A stretch of DNA of 32,175 bases, taken from NCBI GenBank assembly GCA_039802005.1, contig JBDRVV010000029.1, forward strand, positions 1 through 32,175. Reading direction: 5' to 3'. Origin of the DNA: a candidate division WOR-3 bacterium (lineage in GTDB: Bacteria > Hydrothermota > Tepidihabitantia > SM23-42 > JAOAFX01). Below the pieces are notes generated by a model. The model worked only from the letters and a program-made list of their open reading frames with translations, was not told where the DNA came from and made no database searches. Every line of letters starts with the position of its first letter. The first letter of the stretch is position 1. This document shows positions 15,601-23,581 of the stretch, piece after piece. A program made the position numbers and the translations under genes.

Positions 15601-16362
15601 ATTTTCTAAGTCGGGTGGTGGATGGACGGTAATAAGGGTATCAAGTAACGGGTCAATAAAATCTGGAAATTTTTCATAGATCCTTTGCGCCTGGCTCAAT
15701 GCCTCTGGTGCGTTGCCCGAATATACTAAACTTTTAAGTAATAGTAGTGCGGCATAGGGATCATTAAACCGCTCACGCGCAATTGCCCGCGCCCATCCCA
15801 GAATCTGCTTTTGAAATCCTTCTGTGTTCAGAAGGAAATCAATATTCTCAAGTGCAGTCCTGCCGTCCTGAAATGTGAAGATTATTGTGCCGTATATAAT
15901 GAGATTTTCAAAATCCCTTTTTGAAAATATCTTTTTTGTCGCTATTCCCTGTTTTAATTTCTCATAACGATTTATGAGTAATTTTACCTCTCGCTCATTG
16001 AATGCCCTTAAGACCTTGAACAACTCATCGTATTCTTCCTGACTCACATACAATTGCAGTAAAAAATCGCCTGCATCTATTGATGTATATCGGAAAAAAT
16101 AATCGGAAAGCAATCCTATGATTTCATCAGTTCGGGAAGGTGCTACCACCTGGGCAGTTCTGAGTGTTTCCACTGCCTCAGCCCTTTGTTGATTTTCAAA
16201 ATATAAACGGGCAAGTTCTAAATATAAAGGAAATGCTTCTTCGGTTTCGGTTAAATTATCCTCAAGAACCTTGATTGCAGAATTTAACTTACCTTCTTTG
16301 ATATATTCCTGAGCACGCTGATACGCCTTTTGGGGATCCTTTCCAGCAAATATCTCAAACAT
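12637..16362 (-). CDS. Giant tetratricopeptide-repeat protein
   Basis: 1241 residues made almost wholly of TPR-type helix pairs (AYQRAQEYIKEGKLNSAIKV; VLFSLADNLLNAGRISLAIT; NVPAHFARGRALARAKRIDE; GPAYLLLSEIYTYKKDYEHA), several separated by a recurring 'Y/F-x-I-xx-I' linker. There is no signal peptide, membrane segment or catalytic domain, so it is probably a cytoplasmic superhelical scaffold. Translation is coupled to both neighbours: 8-bp overlap with the small membrane protein upstream and 1-bp overlap with the coiled-coil/TPR protein downstream. The three may form a membrane-linked complex. Partner identity cannot be read from the sequence. Confidence 0.85.
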   Translation of the reverse strand: MFEIFAGKDPQKAYQRAQEYIKEGKLNSAIKVLEDNLTETEEAFPLYLELARLYFENQQRAEAVETLRTAQVVAPSRTDEIIGLLSDYFFRYTSIDAGDFLLQLYVSQEEYDELFKVLRAFNEREVKLLINRYEKLKQGIATKKIFSKRDFENLIIYGTIIFTFQDGRTALENIDFLLNTEGFQKQILGWARAIARERFNDPYAALLLLKSLVYSGNAPEALSQAQRIYEKFPDFIDPLLDTLITVHPPPDLENSFNQFVTELYVKKGDLDASLARLEELLKKDPSKIDDVIKTLRELQRMNPQNLKVLFSLADNLLNAGRISLAITEFDKILEIDAEQYSTVMQRYEKAFEKEPNNPLVIQGLVNFYLKQKMIDEAIKVIDRAYKIDRGLIDEYIQNLNSILEQMPENFYGLYLLGLCYSHKGEDENASIIFETLLENEKYDLVNQALDEILKTKPSDPVYLVLKAKALINLNKDDEAFALIKPHIDEENITNFISILDAILNHKPALAKDIIKIYNDYREREPILFDIAIARGYAYSGENEKAIKKFEELLANDETKDTTKRALLEVIKERPKAVPLLLTAARIFLKDGEIEIATQFFKTAQMVDPKAFFEIIDEFYDTLKAFPKDREVWVLLIDTFFNRKLYDRVIEEAKKGIEVFGNQAQYFNLRLGQALVESGNLSDSVRPLMLALDGDTDYSNEVISYLDKILAVDKSNVPAHFARGRALARAKRIDEAVEEYLLTARIVPARAEYVLDELKTISTKSIANPKVIFAMGAIEINLKKYSEGIKHLVQSCELDNNLVSRVLPLLEKLNTQLPSPLLSFNLARVYYLANLKSSAIKFFIDAQEKEPAFREPAISEMKRICNEEPQDIEARKGLAQIYLNYNNLEDALYTTEEVFQIDKNEIRWVKDFVMQILSKNPSHIPSYHFLGKLFINEGNFVNAIEVFKKLLDFAPQETPNIIETLKQEYEKSPELTYFTGVLYKEIGEVNRTIALFKKLFDTDPDFADNIIIQIKEILLKNEKIGPAYLLLSEIYTYKKDYEHALESLKTVEKLIPQRREEILLKQGQLYFEKGEVNKTLEIYTRLLQETKDRNLVYKTIRKVRDEYFNKKLKEIPKETDEARLLRANVYLLMDKVKDAEKEIQSLGSDKINTRDYIMLRARILLKKNQPIDALETLRKLPVDKDTAMLYADIYESLGSYSAAAGVLKLLNDDSLKPRIERYERLAQERRLGRGRYFIEGRI

Positions 16363-16678
16363 TTTTTGCCTTCCTTTTCAATTCATCCTTTTTATATGCC
16401 AATCCCTCAACTATGGAGTGAACCGGTTCACTACCACAGGCAATTAAAAGTCCACTTATAAAATAGTCAACCCACTGGCTCAAATTTGAGCTGGTCGCCA
16501 ACCCCAATTCTCTGATAAATCCAAATCTGAATGAAAAGGAGATTATCAATCCAAGCGCTGTGCTTAAAATCCAGGCAAAAAACTTGTTTTTGCTATTCGG
16601 AATAACATATAAAATTTTCTCGGTAACTCTTTCAACGATCAGGGATAGAGCAAATAACAAAACTACTATCTTACCCAT
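16355..16678 (-). CDS. Small membrane protein with three predicted helices
   Basis: 107 residues. Three hydrophobic stretches are visible: IVVLLFALSLIVERV (about 3-22), FFAWILSTALGLIISFSF (about 33-51) and YFISGLLIACGSEPVHSI (about 72-89), followed by a basic tail (KKDELKRKAKNV). The GLLIACGSEPVHSIVEGL part resembles small holin-like membrane proteins of unknown function, but I do not assign a family. Its stop overlaps the giant TPR gene start by 8 bp, which suggests it could be the membrane anchor for that protein. Confidence 0.7.
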   Translation of the reverse strand: MGKIVVLLFALSLIVERVTEKILYVIPNSKNKFFAWILSTALGLIISFSFRFGFIRELGLATSSNLSQWVDYFISGLLIACGSEPVHSIVEGLAYKKDELKRKAKNV

Positions 16679-16721
16679 TTCTATAAAGATTTTCAGTATC
16701 TACCTTTTATCACCCCTTTGA

Positions 16722-17186
16722 TTAAAAAGTCTTCGCTATAGAAAAGATACTTTTTAACTGTTCGTCAGTTTTCCTCAACCGTGCTGAAAGGGTGCGGGTA
16801 AAAACCCAAAGAAGTTTATATGCAATGCCTGTATCCTTGGCAAGGAGTCTGCGAAAATCGTCTTTTCCAATTACCAATAGAATTGTATCATCATTGGCAA
16901 TCGCTGATGCGGAACGCGGGGCATCATCAATCAAAGCCATTTCACCAAAATATTCTCCTTCGCGCAGTATCGTCAATGCCTCTTCACCTACACCGGGAAC
17001 AATTGTAGAAATCCTGACACTACCCGAGACAATCAAATAAAAGGCATCACCAATGTCTCCTTCTTTGAAGATCACTTCATTTTTCTTTACCCGCTTTTCT
17101 TTTGAGATAGAAATAAGTATATCCATTTCACTCGGGGTCAATTCCCGGAAAAGGTAGACCTGGCTTAATGCCTCCTTCTCTTTCAT
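16722..17186 (-). CDS. Stand-alone cyclic-nucleotide-binding domain protein
   Basis: 154 residues. The ATG at 17186 is chosen because GGAGG lies 5 nt upstream and it overlaps the LysM gene stop as ATGA. The protein is a Crp-type cNMP-binding domain: VIFKEGDIGDAFYLIVSGSV, then the phosphate-binding cassette FGEMALIDDAPRSA with the conserved Glu and Arg. There is no DNA-binding domain after it; residues 115-154 are helical (LLWVFTRTLSARLRKTDEQL). So it is a cyclic-nucleotide-responsive adaptor, not a transcription factor. The PRSA cassette argues that cAMP or cGMP is really bound. It sits between the LysM protein and the membrane/TPR genes. Confidence 0.9.
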   Translation of the reverse strand: MKEKEALSQVYLFRELTPSEMDILISISKEKRVKKNEVIFKEGDIGDAFYLIVSGSVRISTIVPGVGEEALTILREGEYFGEMALIDDAPRSASAIANDDTILLVIGKDDFRRLLAKDTGIAYKLLWVFTRTLSARLRKTDEQLKSIFSIAKTF

Positions 17187-18214
17187 CGTGCCTCCATAAC
17201 CAGACGACATTTCTCACCGCGTTTTATCACGGGTATTTTTTCTTCCCATCTGAGAAGGCCTACACATGCCCTTTCAAAGATGCTAACCACCTGAACTTTG
17301 GCGACTGTGAAATCGGGCATTTTCTTTCCGCCAACAACCCTTTCCTGATAGATATCAAAAATATCACCTACTGCAACACCCGAATTCTCACCGAAATCAA
17401 GATATACAAAAATATGGGGTGGGGTTGAGTATGTGTGATATGTCTTCACCTCTACGACATAACCTTCAAGTGTTTGAGTGGCAGGCACAAGCGTGACATT
17501 CTCTGGAGCAAGCTGGGGTTGATAAGGTGTTAAGAAATCACCTTTTCTAATGATGTCATAGGAATCGATCACCTTGCACCTTGAACCTCCTTGCCCGACC
17601 TCCTCAACTTCTGCCCTTCCCAAAACGATAATCTCTTTACCTAAAAATGCACCTGTCTTTGGATGGTTAATGTTTTTGCCTGGACGGTAAATTGTGAGGA
17701 TGTCGCCCTTTTTCACATCTGCTGAACGGTCAATGTAAATTGTTTTATATGCTGAGATATTAACCTCGCCTGAAGGCTCGGTTCCCGTTATCTTACCCCA
17801 GTAAGGTAGTTCTTCAGTCAATATAAAACCTGCACGGTGAATGAGGTCTTCACTAAATATTCTTTCCTCGGGCTTCACCATTGAGACAATCTCCGCGGTT
17901 TTCTTACTTGGTGCTGGAATATATGTATATGTTTCAGGCACTACCTCGGGTGCAACCTCGGTTGGTGTTTCGGGCGCGGGAACCATCCCTAATGATTCTT
18001 CAGGAGAGGGTGGAATGACAAAGACCTGATCAGGATATATCCAGTGTGGATCTTCAATCTTGGTGAGATTTGCCCGCCATATATAGGGCCATAAGAACGG
18101 ATTTTGATAGTAAAACCCAGCAATATCCCAGAGTGTATCACCGGGTTTTACCGTATGGGTTGTCTCCTGGGCAAATATGGAGACAAAGACCAGAAGCAAA
18201 GCCAATCGCTTCAT
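17183..18214 (-). CDS. Exported LysM peptidoglycan-binding protein
   Basis: 343 residues. Signal peptide MKRLALLLVFVSIFAQ; then a LysM domain (HTVKPGDTLWDIAGFYYQNP, ending DQVFVIPP, about 20-68) that binds peptidoglycan. A Pro/Glu-rich linker follows (about 70-110). The C-terminal part has two related beta-rich modules (about 140-230 and 240-330; KKGDILTIYRPGKNINHPKT and VGDIFDIYQERVVGGKKMPD), the form seen in many LysM proteins of candidate phyla. A wall-bound structural role is likely. The gene begins one base after the alr stop with AAGGAGG as ribosome site. Confidence 0.9.
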   Translation of the reverse strand: MKRLALLLVFVSIFAQETTHTVKPGDTLWDIAGFYYQNPFLWPYIWRANLTKIEDPHWIYPDQVFVIPPSPEESLGMVPAPETPTEVAPEVVPETYTYIPAPSKKTAEIVSMVKPEERIFSEDLIHRAGFILTEELPYWGKITGTEPSGEVNISAYKTIYIDRSADVKKGDILTIYRPGKNINHPKTGAFLGKEIIVLGRAEVEEVGQGGSRCKVIDSYDIIRKGDFLTPYQPQLAPENVTLVPATQTLEGYVVEVKTYHTYSTPPHIFVYLDFGENSGVAVGDIFDIYQERVVGGKKMPDFTVAKVQVVSIFERACVGLLRWEEKIPVIKRGEKCRLVMEAR

Positions 18215-18215
18215 A

Positions 18216-19424
18216 CTAACCTCCTTTTCTATATTTTTTACAACTACTTAGGTTTATATGATTCTGCCATCTTCCTAACAAATTCCTTATGCTCACTATT
18301 TTATCTTTATTTTTAAAAACCCTGGCAACCCTTGGACCAATACCCGAGGTTATTTCGTAAACTATTGTATTGCACTTTTGCGCCACCTCTTCAGCCCTTA
18401 TTTCTTCTTTGCCATCCCTGCCAATGAGTGTGACAACATCTCTTAATTTTGCCTGTGGGATATCGGTCACATCAATCATCATCAAATCCATACATATTGT
18501 TCCAACGATCTTTGCCCTCTTACCATGACAAAGAACCTCCGCATTGTTTGATAACATCCTGGGATAACCATCTCCATAACCAACACTCAAGGTTGCTATA
18601 CGGCTCTTTCTATTTGTGCGGTAGGTATGACCATAACTTATTGGGGTACCTCTGGGGACAGTATGGATGTTAACAATCCTTGACTTCAAACTCATCACCG
18701 GTTTAAAATGAGCTTTGTAGTTAACCTCAGGGGAAGATCTTAAACCATAAAGAGAGATTCCCGGTCTGACCAGATTAAAATGGGATTGTGGATAGCGAAA
18801 TATACCAGAAGAATTTGCAAGGTGAATGAATTTTGGTCTTATATGCATTGTATTGAGACGCGCAAGCAGGTATGAAAATTTTTTAATCTGTTCCCTGGAA
18901 AATGCCCCGTCTGTATCTGCCATGGGAAAATGGGAGAATATGCCTTCTATCTTTATATAAGGTGAACTCAAAATTTTTTTTAATGCATCAATGGTTTTAT
19001 CATAAGGAAATCCTGTGCGCGTCATTCCGGTATCAACTTCAATATGCACCAATATCGGCTTTTTGTAATGCATTAGTTTTCTGTTCAATCTTTCAAAGAA
19101 TGCAAGTTCTGAAATTGTTGGAATGAGATTATATTCTATACATTCATCAATCTGTTCATCCATAATGGGACTCAATATCACTATCTTTGTTTTGATTCCC
19201 GCGAATCTCAACTCAATCCCTTCTTCAATACTTGCAACACCAAACATATCAACGCCGAGTTTCTGGAGTGTTTTTGCGATTTCAACTGCACCATGACCAT
19301 AGGCATCGGCTTTAATCGCTGCCATTATTTTTTTGTTGCCAACGGTTTTTTTTACCAATCTAAAATTATTTGCGAGCCGATCAAGATAAATTTCTGCCCA
19401 GGCTCTGCCAATTATTCCGTCCAT
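18216..19424 (-). CDS. alr: Alanine racemase
   Basis: 402 residues from ATG 19424. A longer frame exists upstream but lacks homology and would overlap the divergent gene. The PLP lysine is in MAAIKADAYGHGAVEIA; the second active-site Tyr is in PISYGHTYRTN, followed by the C-terminal domain (SVGYGDGYPR; CMDLMMIDVTD). The enzyme interconverts L- and D-alanine for peptidoglycan. It heads a nine-gene collinear block running down to the anti-sigma gene. No ribosome site precedes the ATG; a -10-like TATATT ends 7 nt before it, consistent with a leaderless message. Confidence 0.97.
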   Translation of the reverse strand: MDGIIGRAWAEIYLDRLANNFRLVKKTVGNKKIMAAIKADAYGHGAVEIAKTLQKLGVDMFGVASIEEGIELRFAGIKTKIVILSPIMDEQIDECIEYNLIPTISELAFFERLNRKLMHYKKPILVHIEVDTGMTRTGFPYDKTIDALKKILSSPYIKIEGIFSHFPMADTDGAFSREQIKKFSYLLARLNTMHIRPKFIHLANSSGIFRYPQSHFNLVRPGISLYGLRSSPEVNYKAHFKPVMSLKSRIVNIHTVPRGTPISYGHTYRTNRKSRIATLSVGYGDGYPRMLSNNAEVLCHGKRAKIVGTICMDLMMIDVTDIPQAKLRDVVTLIGRDGKEEIRAEEVAQKCNTIVYEITSGIGPRVARVFKNKDKIVSIRNLLGRWQNHINLSSCKKYRKGG

Positions 19425-19431
19425 TAATTTA

Positions 19432-19459
19432 AATATATACATAAATTTTAAAAAATCAA
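19432..19459 (-). promoter_or_regulatory. Putative promoter for leaderless alr mRNA
   Basis: Minus strand TTGATT (19459-19454), 16-bp spacer, TATATT (19437-19432), then TAAATTA and the ATG at 19424. Hexamers are imperfect, but the spacing repeats that of the SPOR-gene promoter. Confidence 0.55.
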
Positions 19460-19474
19460 GAGTGAAGTTTACTA

Positions 19475-19502
19475 TTGACTTTGAATTTTTTTTATATAGA
19501 AT
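19475..19502 (+). promoter_or_regulatory. Putative promoter of the TPR-lipoprotein operon
   Basis: TTGACT (19475-19480), 16-bp spacer, TAGAAT (19497-19502). It is divergent from the alr promoter; the start would be near 19509, before an AAGGAGG ribosome site at about 19511-19516. Confidence 0.6.
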
Positions 19503-19522
19503 AACCTTGAAGGAGGCAAATA

Positions 19523-20752
19523 ATGAAAAAAGCAATTACTATTATATTACCGGTGGTGGTTTTATTATTTTTAGGATGTCCACCTACATGGAAAAATGCG
19601 TGTAAGATTTATATTGGGCAGCAGGATTATGAAAATGCAAAAAAACAGGCATTGGAAGGAATAAAAATCGCACCGGACGATTATGAGGCATATTGCCTCT
19701 TGGGTAAGGCAGAACTTGGTTTAGGCAATTATCCGGAAGCAAGCAAGGCCTTTCAGGCCGGTTTCAAAAAAGATTCGTTGGCAACTATAAAATGGTTGAA
19801 AACTGATGAAAATGGTAATAATGTATCTGCATACTGGCAGATATTTTATAGCACTGCTTACAAGGCATTTTTAGACAGAAATTATGATGAGGCACTTGTA
19901 AACTTGAAATTCGCCCAGAGACTTGACCCAGAAAATGCGAGCCAGTATATACTTGAAGGAAATATGTATGTGGAAATGGGTGAAAAAGAAAAAGCAATGT
20001 CCGTATACCAAAGGGTTCTTGAATTTGATAAGGAAAATGCTGAAGCAAGTTATTTCATTGCCAGGGTTTATTTTGATCAACAGAAATACGACTCCTGTCT
20101 TTTTTACTTAAATAATTCTATAAAAACATTTGAAAAAGAGTATACCAAGTATAAAAATTTGTTGTTTAAAAATGTAGAATTCAATCAAAATCTTGGCGCC
20201 GAACTGGTAAAATTGTGGAAGGAAGGTAAAAAAGATGCGTTAGACCAGTTCATTAAAGTAAAACTCGGATATGATGATGGTTTGTCAGCCCATGAAAAAA
20301 ATGTGGAAAAATTTGTAAAGGAAAACGAAGGGTTGGGTAGGGCATATTATCTTACCGGTGTTGTTTATCTTAATACAAGAAATGATACGCTTGCACTGAG
20401 AAATCTCGCGAAGTCTGCAGAATTTATGCCCGAAGACGTAGATGCCCTTTATTTCCTCGGTGAGCTTCTGATTAGATTGGGTAAGTGGTCTGAAGCGAGA
20501 AAATATTTAGAAAAACTTGTAGAAGTAAAACCCGATGATTTCCCTGCCTGGTTTTATATCGGTGTGTCTTATTCCCAGGAGAAGAATTATAAAAAGGCGA
20601 TTGAAATTTATGAAGAAAAAGCACTGCCTCTGGAACCCAACAATATTGAAGTTTTGACAAACCTTGCATATGCCTATCGTGAAATAGGTAATACAAAAAA
20701 ATCCTGGGAATACCTGCAAAAGGCAGATAAGATATCAAAGGAGAAAAAATGA
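19523..20752 (+). CDS. TPR lipoprotein
   Basis: 409 residues. Signal peptide with lipobox LFLGC (MKKAITIILPVVVLLFLGC), so lipid-anchored, probably in the outer membrane. About eight TPRs follow (ENAKKQALEGIKIAPDDYEA; ALYFLGELLIRLGKWSEARK; VLTNLAYAYREIGNTKKSWE). A helical insert with many charges (about 200-255) interrupts the repeats. The stop overlaps the following binding-protein gene by 4 bp (ATGA), so the two work together, perhaps as a periplasmic sensor/scaffold pair. Divergent from alr with a 98-bp intergene. Confidence 0.9.
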   Translation: MKKAITIILPVVVLLFLGCPPTWKNACKIYIGQQDYENAKKQALEGIKIAPDDYEAYCLLGKAELGLGNYPEASKAFQAGFKKDSLATIKWLKTDENGNNVSAYWQIFYSTAYKAFLDRNYDEALVNLKFAQRLDPENASQYILEGNMYVEMGEKEKAMSVYQRVLEFDKENAEASYFIARVYFDQQKYDSCLFYLNNSIKTFEKEYTKYKNLLFKNVEFNQNLGAELVKLWKEGKKDALDQFIKVKLGYDDGLSAHEKNVEKFVKENEGLGRAYYLTGVVYLNTRNDTLALRNLAKSAEFMPEDVDALYFLGELLIRLGKWSEARKYLEKLVEVKPDDFPAWFYIGVSYSQEKNYKKAIEIYEEKALPLEPNNIEVLTNLAYAYREIGNTKKSWEYLQKADKISKEKK

Positions 20753-21735
20753 GCACAAAGACGACAGAGGCAATTCTTAATATCCTGATCTTCTTTGGTT
20801 TAGTTGCGCTTTTATTCGTTGTCGGGTATCCCCAGTATAAAGAAGCACAGCCTGTCAAAATTCGTATTGGTGTTGATAAATCCTTTGGTGGAATTGCTTT
20901 TTATGTTGCGCAAATTGATACCACGCGAAGATATTTTCAACTTGAGAAAATTGCACCTGAATTTGTGGATATCAAAGGTGACCCACTTGAGGGAATAAAA
21001 AATGGAAATTACGATGTTTGTGCGGTTCCATGGTATAAACTTTTAATCTCACCGAGTATAAATGGCGATACTGTAAAGGCAGTGGGAACAATCACATTCA
21101 AGGGAATTGCAGATGCAGTCATAATTCCAAAGGGTACGAAAATGAAGTTTCTTAAGGACCTAAATGGAAAGAAGATAGGTTATCTCAATGATGATTCCTA
21201 TATATTTGATCTAATTGCGCCAAACTTTGCGATTGAAAAACTCACGAAATATACCAGGGTTCCTTTAAGCGTTGAAGAATTGCCAACTGCACTATCAACA
21301 AAAAAGGTGGATGCAATTTTCATTCTTGAACCTTACCGAAGTTATCTGTTGTTTTCAGGTGATACTGTTCTTGATGAAGGATTGGTTAATCGTTACATTA
21401 TGCCTTCAATGCCTTATCTTGCGATCGTTATGCGTAAGAGTTTTGTCCAGAATGAACGCCTTGCTTCATTCAGATTAAAAAATGTAATTGATGGAGTGCT
21501 CGGCTATATCCGACTCCATCCTGAGATTGGAAAGCAAGTTCTTGTGAGGAATAATGACTGGCCATCAGATCCTACATTCCTTGCAAGCATAAGAATGCCT
21601 GATTTCCAGAGACTCGCAGAGGTTGATCTAAAGGCAATAGAAGGATTCCAGACTTATCTGGTAAGAAATGGTATTGGAACCTGTGGTATAAAACCCCAGG
21701 AATTTCTTTTTGAGAAAACAGATTTCAGAAGGTAA
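20749..21735 (+). CDS. Orphan NMT1/SsuA-type periplasmic substrate-binding protein, membrane-anchored
   Basis: 328 residues. Residues 8-27 are an uncleaved-looking hydrophobic anchor (ILNILIFFGLVALLFVVG). The remainder matches periplasmic binding proteins of the nitrate/sulfonate/thiamine-precursor class: RIGVDKSFGGIAFYVAQ, GIKNGNYDVCAVPWYKL, GIADAVIIPKGTKMKFLKDL, VEELPTALSTKKVDAIFILE. The ligand cannot be predicted. No permease or ATPase gene is nearby, unusual for this class, so it may signal or pass ligand to the co-translated TPR lipoprotein rather than to an ABC transporter. Confidence 0.85.
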   Translation: MSTKTTEAILNILIFFGLVALLFVVGYPQYKEAQPVKIRIGVDKSFGGIAFYVAQIDTTRRYFQLEKIAPEFVDIKGDPLEGIKNGNYDVCAVPWYKLLISPSINGDTVKAVGTITFKGIADAVIIPKGTKMKFLKDLNGKKIGYLNDDSYIFDLIAPNFAIEKLTKYTRVPLSVEELPTALSTKKVDAIFILEPYRSYLLFSGDTVLDEGLVNRYIMPSMPYLAIVMRKSFVQNERLASFRLKNVIDGVLGYIRLHPEIGKQVLVRNNDWPSDPTFLASIRMPDFQRLAEVDLKAIEGFQTYLVRNGIGTCGIKPQEFLFEKTDFRR

Positions 21736-21736
21736 T

Positions 21737-22031
21737 TCCGGTCGTGCTAAACGGGGAGCTAGCGGTGCCCTGACTCCGCCATCAGAATGGCGGATGACCC
21801 GAAATCCGCTTATGCGGGGTGAATGCCCTATGGAGCAGGTGATTTCAGGGGCAACAGCATGGATCAAAGGGCGTTGACGCTCGGGTCTTATGAAAGCACC
21901 GTCTACAAACCCCGCCAGGTCCGGAAGGAAGCAACGGTAAGTAGAAATGGGCTGGTCATAAGGGAGCCTGGGCTGAGTTCTTTACCCTGCTGTTCCTGGA
22001 ATGGCCGGCGAATTAGGGTTGCACGACCGGA
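21737..22031 (+). ncRNA. ffs: Signal recognition particle RNA, long form with Alu domain
   Basis: The domain IV signature GCCAGGTCCGGAAGGAAGCA lies at 21914-21933, between the CCG and AACGG that make up the tetraloop hairpin region. The 5' end has the Alu-type sequence GTGCTAAACGGGGAGCTAGC. The ends close the molecule: CCGGTCGTGC (21738-21747) pairs with GCACGACCGG (22021-22030), plus one T/A pair. About 295 nt, the size of the Bacillus-type long SRP RNA rather than the 114-nt E. coli form. It lies directly before dnaX, as in many bacteria. Confidence 0.95.
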
Positions 22032-22117
22032 TAATAGGGAAAAATGATTAGATAACGGAAAATAGGAATTGAAGAAGTTTTTCAATCATTTAATTATTTA
22101 GCCAGATACCAATAATT

Positions 22118-23548
22118 ATGGCGCACAGGGTTTTTTCATTAAAATATCGTCCTCAAAATTTTGATGAACTGACAGGACAGGATCATATTGTCCTTTCTCT
22201 TAAAGGCGCAATCAACAGTGGTGCGATAGGTCATGCATTTCTATTTGCCGGACCGAGGGGTGTTGGAAAAACAACCACCGCCAGGATATTTGCCAAGAGT
22301 TTGAATTGCATAAATGGTCCGACAGTTAATCCCTGTCAGGAGTGTCCATCCTGTAAAGAGATAGCAACGAGTAGAAGCATTGATGTTATAGAAATTGATG
22401 GTGCATCAAATCGTGGTATTGATGAAATAAGAAATCTACGGGAAAGCATCAAATACGCCCCGCTTCATGGTAAGTACAAAATTTATATCATTGATGAAGT
22501 CCATATGCTTACACCTGAGGCGTTCAATGCTTTATTAAAAACGCTTGAAGAACCACCACCGAGTGTTGTTTTTATACTTGCAACAACAAACCCCGCGAAG
22601 GTACCCGCAACGATTGTTTCAAGATGCCAGCGTTTTACATTTAAGCGCCTTTCCATTACTGAAATCAGTCAGCGGTTAAAGAAAATTGCTCAAATGGAAG
22701 GAATTGAAATAACTGATAAGGCATTATACTATCTTGCCCTGAGGGCTGATGGTAGTATCCGCGATGGCGAAAGCATTCTTGAACAATTGACTTCTTTCTC
22801 TGAAGGTAAGATAACCGAGGAGGATGTATTTAAACTCATTGGCTTTCTGAGTGTTGACTTTTATATTGAATTGATGAATAAAATCGTCCAGAATGACCTT
22901 GCAGGAATGATTTTATTGTTGAATAAAGGCATTGAAGAAGGGGCGGATGTTCTTGAGATCTATAAAGGATTGGTGGGTTATTTTAGAAAGACCTTACTTG
23001 CCCATATTGGAATTGATTATGAACTGATTGAATCATCGCCCGAAGAGCTCAATCTTTTGAAAAGTATAAATCTGGATCAGGCACGAATTATAAATTTAAT
23101 TGAAACCAGTCTGAGATCCGAGGATGTCATAAAAAGATCAATAAATCCAAGGATTGCGCTTGAATTGCTTTTTGCCCAGTTTATCTTGAATTCACAAACA
23201 AACAATAAGATTCAGTCAATAAAAAACAACCAGGATATATTCCAGGCGCAGAAGGTTTTGACCAGTAAAGAAAAATTGATTGCGTATCTTAGCAAAAAAA
23301 GCCCGAAAATTTCTGCAATAATCTATCAAACGGAATTAAAGATAAATGAGAATAATGTTGAAATAATTGTAAATAATGATTTCCAGCATAAAGAGTTGAC
23401 GGCACATCAAAAATTATTAATTGAGGCATTGAAAAGTATTATCGGGCAGGATGTAATTTTGAAAATAAATATTGTTGAGCCACAGAAGAAATCCAATGAT
23501 CTAACAGATACGATAATATCAATGTTTGATGGAGAAGAAGTTAGATAA
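22118..23548 (+). CDS. dnaX: DNA polymerase III subunit gamma/tau
   Basis: 476 residues. The clamp-loader ATPase is complete: Walker A GPRGVGKTTTA, a zinc module with four Cys (CINGPTVNPCQECPSC), Walker B IIDEVHML, and sensor/SRC motif TIVSRCQRF. Domain III and a C-terminal extension follow (from about residue 390; ISAIIYQTELKINENNVEII), short for a tau. It loads the sliding clamp and couples it to the polymerase. An A7 run at 23294-23300, codon 393, lies at the start of the C-terminal domain; a -1 slip there would end after about 17 codons, giving a gamma-like form. Between ffs and ybaB, the usual setting, but without recR after it. Confidence 0.97.
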   Translation: MAHRVFSLKYRPQNFDELTGQDHIVLSLKGAINSGAIGHAFLFAGPRGVGKTTTARIFAKSLNCINGPTVNPCQECPSCKEIATSRSIDVIEIDGASNRGIDEIRNLRESIKYAPLHGKYKIYIIDEVHMLTPEAFNALLKTLEEPPPSVVFILATTNPAKVPATIVSRCQRFTFKRLSITEISQRLKKIAQMEGIEITDKALYYLALRADGSIRDGESILEQLTSFSEGKITEEDVFKLIGFLSVDFYIELMNKIVQNDLAGMILLLNKGIEEGADVLEIYKGLVGYFRKTLLAHIGIDYELIESSPEELNLLKSINLDQARIINLIETSLRSEDVIKRSINPRIALELLFAQFILNSQTNNKIQSIKNNQDIFQAQKVLTSKEKLIAYLSKKSPKISAIIYQTELKINENNVEIIVNNDFQHKELTAHQKLLIEALKSIIGQDVILKINIVEPQKKSNDLTDTIISMFDGEEVR

Positions 23549-23581
23549 ATGGATATCATCCTGTATTAATCGGTATAAAGA

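Noticed and set aside
19425-19535. Longer N-terminus for alanine racemase.
   Set aside because: It crosses the promoter region and overlaps the divergent TPR-lipoprotein start; alr homology begins at the ATG at 19424.
21736-22117. Small open frames overlapping the region before dnaX.
   Set aside because: The region is the SRP RNA gene; the frames are chance readings of a structured RNA.
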